In this document: positions 59,264 to 64,000 of the stretch, one piece after another
Layout: every line of letters begins with the position of its first letter
Numbering within the stretch: position 1 is the stretch's first letter
Source of the DNA: Phaseolus vulgaris
Lineage: Eukaryota > Streptophyta > Magnoliopsida > Fabales > Fabaceae
DNA: 64,000 nucleotides
Direction: 5' to 3'
Assembly: GCF_000499845.2 (NCBI RefSeq)
Contig: NC_023758.2
Span: 49,438,921 to 49,502,920, forward strand
The notes under the pieces: generated by a model
Told to the model about the DNA's origin: nothing
What the model saw: only the letters and a program-made list of their open reading frames with translations
Database searches by the model: none
Made by a program: the position numbers and the translations under genes

Positions 59264-60457
59264 GATTGAGTTTGAATTTTGATTCTTTTTTTAATAAACT
59301 GAAAAAAAAAAGAAAAATGGTTAATGATTTTTTTAGGATTGTTTGTTACTATTATTACAATCCTTATATGCCTGTGATTTACATGCAGACTTTTACTTTT
59401 CACCTTTATTTGGATAATACTATTTTGAAGAGTTGTTTAAATAAATAAATAAAATAAAATGGATTCACTTAAAACATAGATGATAATTAACAAAACTTTT
59501 AGTTCATTGCATTTTTTTTTGTCAAAGACTATATAGCATTGTGTGATATGATATGGTAATCATGCATAGGCAAAATAAATTTAAACTAGTTTATTAATAA
59601 TATTATTATTATATAAACATAGGGGGGCTCGATGTTATATATTATTATTCGTAAAGTTTATTTATGCAATAAAATAATATAGACTAAATTGTGGACAAAA
59701 AATAGCTTCATAATAAATAAATGGTAAAAAAGGAGGGTGGGGATTGGAATCTGGCCCTAAATAATTGCAATGGAAAGAGACACGATTATTATTTTATCCA
59801 TTTTATTTGTTTTCTTGTTTCAATTAAAATTCATTGTTAAATAAATTCCAAAGTTAACTCCAATTGATTTTAACGTTTTTCTTAACTAATTTCAATTAAT
59901 GAAAAACCTGAATAAAATGAAAAAAAAACACAAAATGAAATTAGTTTTTTCATTTATTTTACAATTCATAGTTAAAAAATTCCAAAAATCTAATTATTCA
60001 TTATACTAATAATAATTAGAAAACAAAGGATTAGAATAGTTTTTTTTTTACTTTCTATATCATTGTTATATACTGTGAGTATTAAAAAAGACCTAGTTTC
60101 ATATGATTTAGTTTTCACATTTTAAAGGATTATATAGAATCACTATTGGTATATCTCTAAAGTGAATAGTAAAATTACAGAGATGCTACTACTATTTCTA
60201 CACATTCACAAAAATTTGCCACTTTTTTCGAGGGAAAACTCCTCCTTTAATTGATCAATGAACAAGCCAATGAAGTTGCAGAAAAGGGTCTACCTAAGAA
60301 GTCCTTCATCTAGCTTACATGGCATCCACGCAGCTCAGATATTTTGGTCTGCAACAACCACATATGGACTAATTGTAATATCTAAAGTAAAGCTATGCTT
60401 GCAAAAAAAAATGTCCAAGAATTTCTACCCAACACAAGTGAAGAAAAATGAACATGT
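59264..60457. other. Convergent AT-rich intergenic region
   Basis: 3' flanks of the At3g17950-like gene and the PADRE gene. Very AT-rich with poly-A and poly-T runs. No gene or clear repeat. Confidence 0.6.
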
Positions 60458-60949
60458 TCATGGAGTTTCATCAATGGTCTCCAGTGCTGGTCTCCAAGAT
60501 CTCTGTTTGGAGTACCTTTCGACTGGTTCTGGCTCCCTCACCACCTGATTAGCAGCTTCTAATCTCTTGAGCTCCGAAGGGAACATGCAAAATTCAGTGA
60601 ACACTGGAAAAATCTTTCCCAAGTTGTTGAAACTTGTATGCTTGGTTGGCCTTGATGCTTTGTAGTTAAGAGAGCTCATTTCTTCATGGGTTAGCACGGA
60701 GTAGAGCAGCTCCATTGGTAGAAGGAAGTAAAATTTGCGCCTTTGGAGTTCCTCATCAGCTAGAAGCCCTTGAATTCGGTGTCCCACTTTGAGGTTGGTA
60801 GAGTCACAAACAAAGTGTCCAGGGTATTCCAGCATCAGTTCTGCAGCTCTCATTGGTTTTGTGTAGCTCTCTAACCTCCCATCCAAGAACAACACCTTGA
60901 AGACCCCATTTGCTGTCAAGGAAGGAGTGCAGGAAGCTGCGTTGCCCAT
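60458..60949 (-). CDS. PADRE (DUF4228) domain protein
   Basis: Single-exon protein of 163 residues from the plant PADRE/DUF4228 family, many members of which respond to pathogens and abiotic stress; biochemical role unknown. The N terminus MGNAASC fits N-myristoylation at Gly2 with possible palmitoylation at Cys7, so membrane association is predicted. The domain follows: NGVFKVLFLDGRLESYTKPM, AAELMLEYPGHFVCDS and YFLLPMELLYSVLTHEEM (residues about 14-95). The C-terminal half is basic and polar and ends SWRPALETIDETP, a family-like tail. The ATG at 60949 is used because it creates the myristoylation motif; a GTG upstream in frame lacks support. A TATA-like ATAAATA lies about 80 bases upstream on the minus strand. 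Confidence 0.88.
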   Translation of the reverse strand: MGNAASCTPSLTANGVFKVLFLDGRLESYTKPMRAAELMLEYPGHFVCDSTNLKVGHRIQGLLADEELQRRKFYFLLPMELLYSVLTHEEMSSLNYKASRPTKHTSFNNLGKIFPVFTEFCMFPSELKRLEAANQVVREPEPVERYSKQRSWRPALETIDETP

Positions 60950-63569
60950 TTCTGAGAAATTCACAGAGGGGTTTCAGAATTGGTAGTATTTGGTATTTCA
61001 CCTTGGAAATGTTGGGACTGTCACTGTATTTATCAGTGAAGCTGTCTGGTTGTTAAGAAAGAAAGAAAGAAAAATAGTTGGTTGTCGTTTTCTGGCTGAA
61101 GGTCCATAGTTGGGTAATCAGTTAGCATATCTTTATTTGGATAGTTTGATTTTATTATTTTGGTACTGAAGTTTGTCCCAAGTCTTGTTATATCTTTATA
61201 ACTAAGTTTCCCATCTGGCAGAGGCTTAGTTTTTATGCAGATATGAAATTAAGAGAAATGGGCATATAATCTATTTGCCCCTTGTGTTAAAGATCATCTT
61301 TTTTAAAGGTTAGAAAAGCCACAAATGAAGGAAATAGGCCAACCTGGCAAATTTGGCCTCTTTTGTGGTCGATGTATGGAAAAATCATGCACATAACATA
61401 ACTTTTGAAGTTTGTTTAGTTTTGTATTTCTTAGGGTGTATTTGTTAAGAGAATTGGAGAGTAGTTTATTGGAGTGCACATGGGGAGGGATGGAGAAAAG
61501 GCCAAGGGATTTAGATAACCTCACTCAAGGACACTACCAAACTAATGATTAGATGTGGTACCACGTAATTTCTTTGATTTTATACCATTTTTAAAGGATT
61601 CACCTGATATCTGCTAATGTCTACACATGCACTTTGTTTTGGTTGATATGAAAAGAGCATATGCATTTGATGGCAAACGTCAAATCTCTTGGTATCAAGT
61701 CACCATCCAATGCTAGCTTGCACTATATTCCCACAGGGTCTACTTGTTCTCATGTGGTCTGCTACTAAAATTTTCCACACAATTACTCCAACACACAGCT
61801 AATTAGATAAACAGTCTACTTTGTCAAATCTTAAAGAACAGCTGAAAGAAAATCAACCACTTTGGTGTTTGATAGGTTCTTAGTTTTCTTCAAGGATGTT
61901 TGTTTTCTTGTAATAAATATGTTGGGAGAGTGGTTGGCTAAAACCAAAGTCATAGCTATAAAATTTGATTTAAAAAGGTAGGTAAAAGAGGGAGAAGAAG
62001 TATTAATAAATTTGGTTGCTGAATTAAGAAATGAAGAATGATAAGTAGGACAACTAAATGATTGTGGTTTGGTTTTGGACTTTGGCCTATAATTAGTTGT
62101 CATAGGGGTTGAATGTGCATTGAATGTTCTATCTGATGGGTTTTCTTTTCTGCTTGTTTCCTATCGAACAGAAGGAATATCGGTTGTTGCTTATATGGTT
62201 GACATCAACGACAACAGAGACACACATACTTCACAAACTGTTGAACTACTTCTTCATTTCTTCTACAACCCAATGTTTGTTTATGATCATAATATGAAAT
62301 GCAAAACGTATCTATCTGCTACATTGGATTGCAGCAAGAAACTGCATTACAAAAACTGAAGTAATGGGAAAACAAAAAGATTTAGAGAAGAAAATTTATA
62401 ATTATACTTTTTGTACTTTTATAGGCACTTAGTGTATGTTCATGCACAGGCAAATTGATTACAGCTCCAACCCATACAACTTCAAAGATCTCTGGCCAGT
62501 TAAGACCAGCTGTTTGCTTTGCATCAAAAGAAAATCAACTATAATCATAAACGCCCCTCTTTTGTATTTGCTATCTCAACAGCACCAACTTTTGGTGCCC
62601 AAAAGGGATATTTAATTAATTAACTCCGACAAAATATTTTTAGATTAATACACTCATTTAATGTTGGTAATTGTGTGAGGTAATACTAATTTCTTACTGC
62701 AGTTTGGAAGTATCCTTATAATGGTACGAGACTTGGAGACCCCTATTAAATGGTGTATCCGTATTTAACATATGTATTATACATCGATACTTGTATGACA
62801 CTTGTAAGACACTATGTATTATATGACACTTGTAGGACACTATGTATTATATGATACTTGTAAGATATATATTAGTGAAGTGTCCAATTCAAAAAATATT
62901 TGTTGGACTTCTGACAATTTGAACATACGTATCAGACATCATACTCTTATGATACTTGTAGGACACGTATGAGTAGAGTGTCCAATTCAAAAAATATTTG
63001 TTGGATTTATGACAATTTTATAATGGTTCTAACACAATTTAAAAAGAAGAAATACATTAATTTTCTAAAGACTCAAATTTTATTGTATAAAATTTTATTA
63101 TAACTATAAAAATAAGGAACAAATTCTTTTTGAAATAATTATAAAAAATATTTTTCTACTAAAAAAATATTAAAACATACTTATCAAAATAAATTTTTAT
63201 TATAATTTATATAATTTATAAATATATAATATATATCAAGTATCTTATATTTTAAAAATTATATTAAAAGTGAAATAAAAGAAGAGTGAAATTAGGCCAA
63301 ACATTAAAATATCTTTTATGGTATATATTAGTTTGTGGCGTTTAAAGTGGTGAGTGGGACCACACCAATGAGTAAACGACACGTTGGGATGTTGAGCTTG
63401 AATAACCTCATCTCCAATGAGTTAACGTTCTCCACTTGTCCCTGCTGCTGCTGCTGTTCCTTCTTCTTCCACAGGTAAATGTTTCATGTTTGTACTTATC
63501 ACTTCCTTTGCTTTTCTGTTTTCAAAGCTTGCTACTTGCTGCGTTAGCTGATTCCTCTTCTCTTCAGGG
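60950..63569. other. Intergenic DNA with dispersed repeat copy B
   Basis: PADRE promoter (including a short GAAA repeat near 61056-61071), then about 1.6 kb with no gene. Repeat-derived DNA follows from about 62.74 to 63.26 kb. From about 63.3 kb the promoter and leader of the right-edge gene appear, with a leader intron predicted at 63475-63567. Confidence 0.55.
62740..63260 (+). repeat. Dispersed repeat family, copy B, with internal duplications
   Basis: The left part repeats the phrase '(g/a)acacttgtaggacactatgtattatatga' and the phrase 'gtgtccaattcaaaaaatatttgttgga' twice (about 62880 and 62976). The right part matches copy A from 'acattaattttctaaa' through 'aataaggaacaaat' and 'ttatataatttataa'. 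Non-coding. Confidence 0.75.
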
Positions 63570-64000
63570 ATGGCTTATGTTCCATATGCAAGTGCAAATT
63601 GCAACTCTTTATTCCAAAAGTTTGCAATTTTCCATGTGGGTAATTCTGCTTTGCCATTCTTCCATCCGGGAGTTAAATCTTGTACACTTTTTAACAGAGG
63701 TTCGTTAATTACTCAACTACTTCTGTGATTTGTGTTCGCTTCATTGCATTGGCGATGCTTCTTTTCTTCCCTGAAAATTGCAATTCTTTTTTAATGTGGC
63801 ATGCTGCAACAATAGTGTGCTGTTCTGTCAATTTACTTTCCTTGCTTCGTTAATTAAATTTGGTTTCATTTCCGGTCATACTCTTCTTCTCTTCCTGCTA
63901 ACTATTCTGGAACAGTGATTCCCCAGTGCTTAAATCAAAAGAGGAGTTTTGCTTTATCAGAAAATAGATTTCATTGCAAGTTGCCAAAGAAAGTGAGATT
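63570..64000 (+). CDS. Unidentified protein, 5' part only, possibly plastid- or mitochondrion-targeted
   Basis: Exon 1 63570-63699 and exon 2 from 63916 past the window edge; the junction (AACAGAG|GTTCGT ... GGAACAG|TGATTC) keeps the frame. The 71 visible residues begin MAYVPYASANCNSLFQKFAI and continue through CTLFNRVIPQCLNQKRSFAL to HCKLPKKVR. They are poor in acidic residues and rich in Ser, Phe, Lys and Arg, which fits an organelle transit peptide, and no domain is reached. I do not recognise the family. The start is the first ATG after a predicted leader intron (CCACAG|GTAAAT ... CTTCAG|GG). Splice sites are plausible but unconfirmed. Confidence 0.5.

Noticed and set aside
58756..59403. 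Minus-strand ORFs antisense to the At3g17950-like gene
   Set aside because: They are shadows of GC-rich exon 2 with Arg/Pro-rich composition; the plus-strand frame has conserved family motifs.
60258..60548. Plus-strand ORF overlapping the PADRE 3' end
   Set aside because: Antisense to the PADRE coding end, no similarity, no promoter signal.

Overview
This is a 64 kb piece of nuclear chromosome from a flowering plant, most likely a papilionoid legume of the Phaseolus/Vigna/Glycine group. The evidence is AT-rich intergenic DNA, short GT-AG introns with T-rich acceptors, plant-only gene families (WOX, PIN, Toc64, CAR, PADRE), a STENOFOLIA-type WOX1 amino terminus, and dispersed repeats that I recognise from legume genomes. 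The genus assignment is inference. There are no operons, CRISPR arrays, rRNA genes or recognisable tRNA genes.

Layout, left to right: WOX1/STENOFOLIA-like homeobox gene (minus, cut by the left edge); 4.9 kb promoter and intergenic DNA with GA/CT tracts and repeats; P-type PPR protein (plus, 2 exons); beta-tubulin (plus, 3 exons); ER-ANT1-type adenine nucleotide carrier (minus, 3 coding exons plus a leader intron); 3 kb very AT-rich desert; Toc64 chloroplast import receptor (plus, 13 exons); HROB-like OB-fold protein (minus, 5 exons); CAR-type C2-domain protein (plus, 3 coding exons plus a leader intron); PIN1-clade auxin efflux carrier (plus, 6 exons); phosphoethanolamine N-methyltransferase with a 25-codon upstream ORF (plus, 12 exons); POT1 telomere protein (plus, 10 exons); HRD3A/SEL1-like ERAD component (minus, 6 exons); ABCI17/STAR1 ATP-binding protein (plus, 4 exons); a small uncharacterised plant protein (plus, 2 exons); a PADRE/DUF4228 protein (minus, 1 exon); and the first exons of an unidentified, possibly plastid-targeted protein cut by the right edge.

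All splice models were assembled by hand: each was checked for GT/AG borders, continuous reading frame, family similarity and total length. For every complete gene the exon lengths sum to a multiple of three and the protein length is close to what I expect for the family. The genes are ordinary, independently transcribed housekeeping or developmental loci and do not form one pathway.

The most interesting signals are non-coding or regulatory: a likely conserved-peptide uORF ahead of the phosphocholine-pathway methyltransferase; two exact plant telomere repeats just inside intron 1 of POT1, plus a telo-box in its leader; an in-frame 30-bp minisatellite in the HROB-like gene; ACGT and RY motifs packed against the TATA box of the CAR gene; a GC-richer pair of G-boxes with no adjacent gene; and at least three families of dispersed repeats recurring across the window. 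I found no clearly undescribed multi-gene system.
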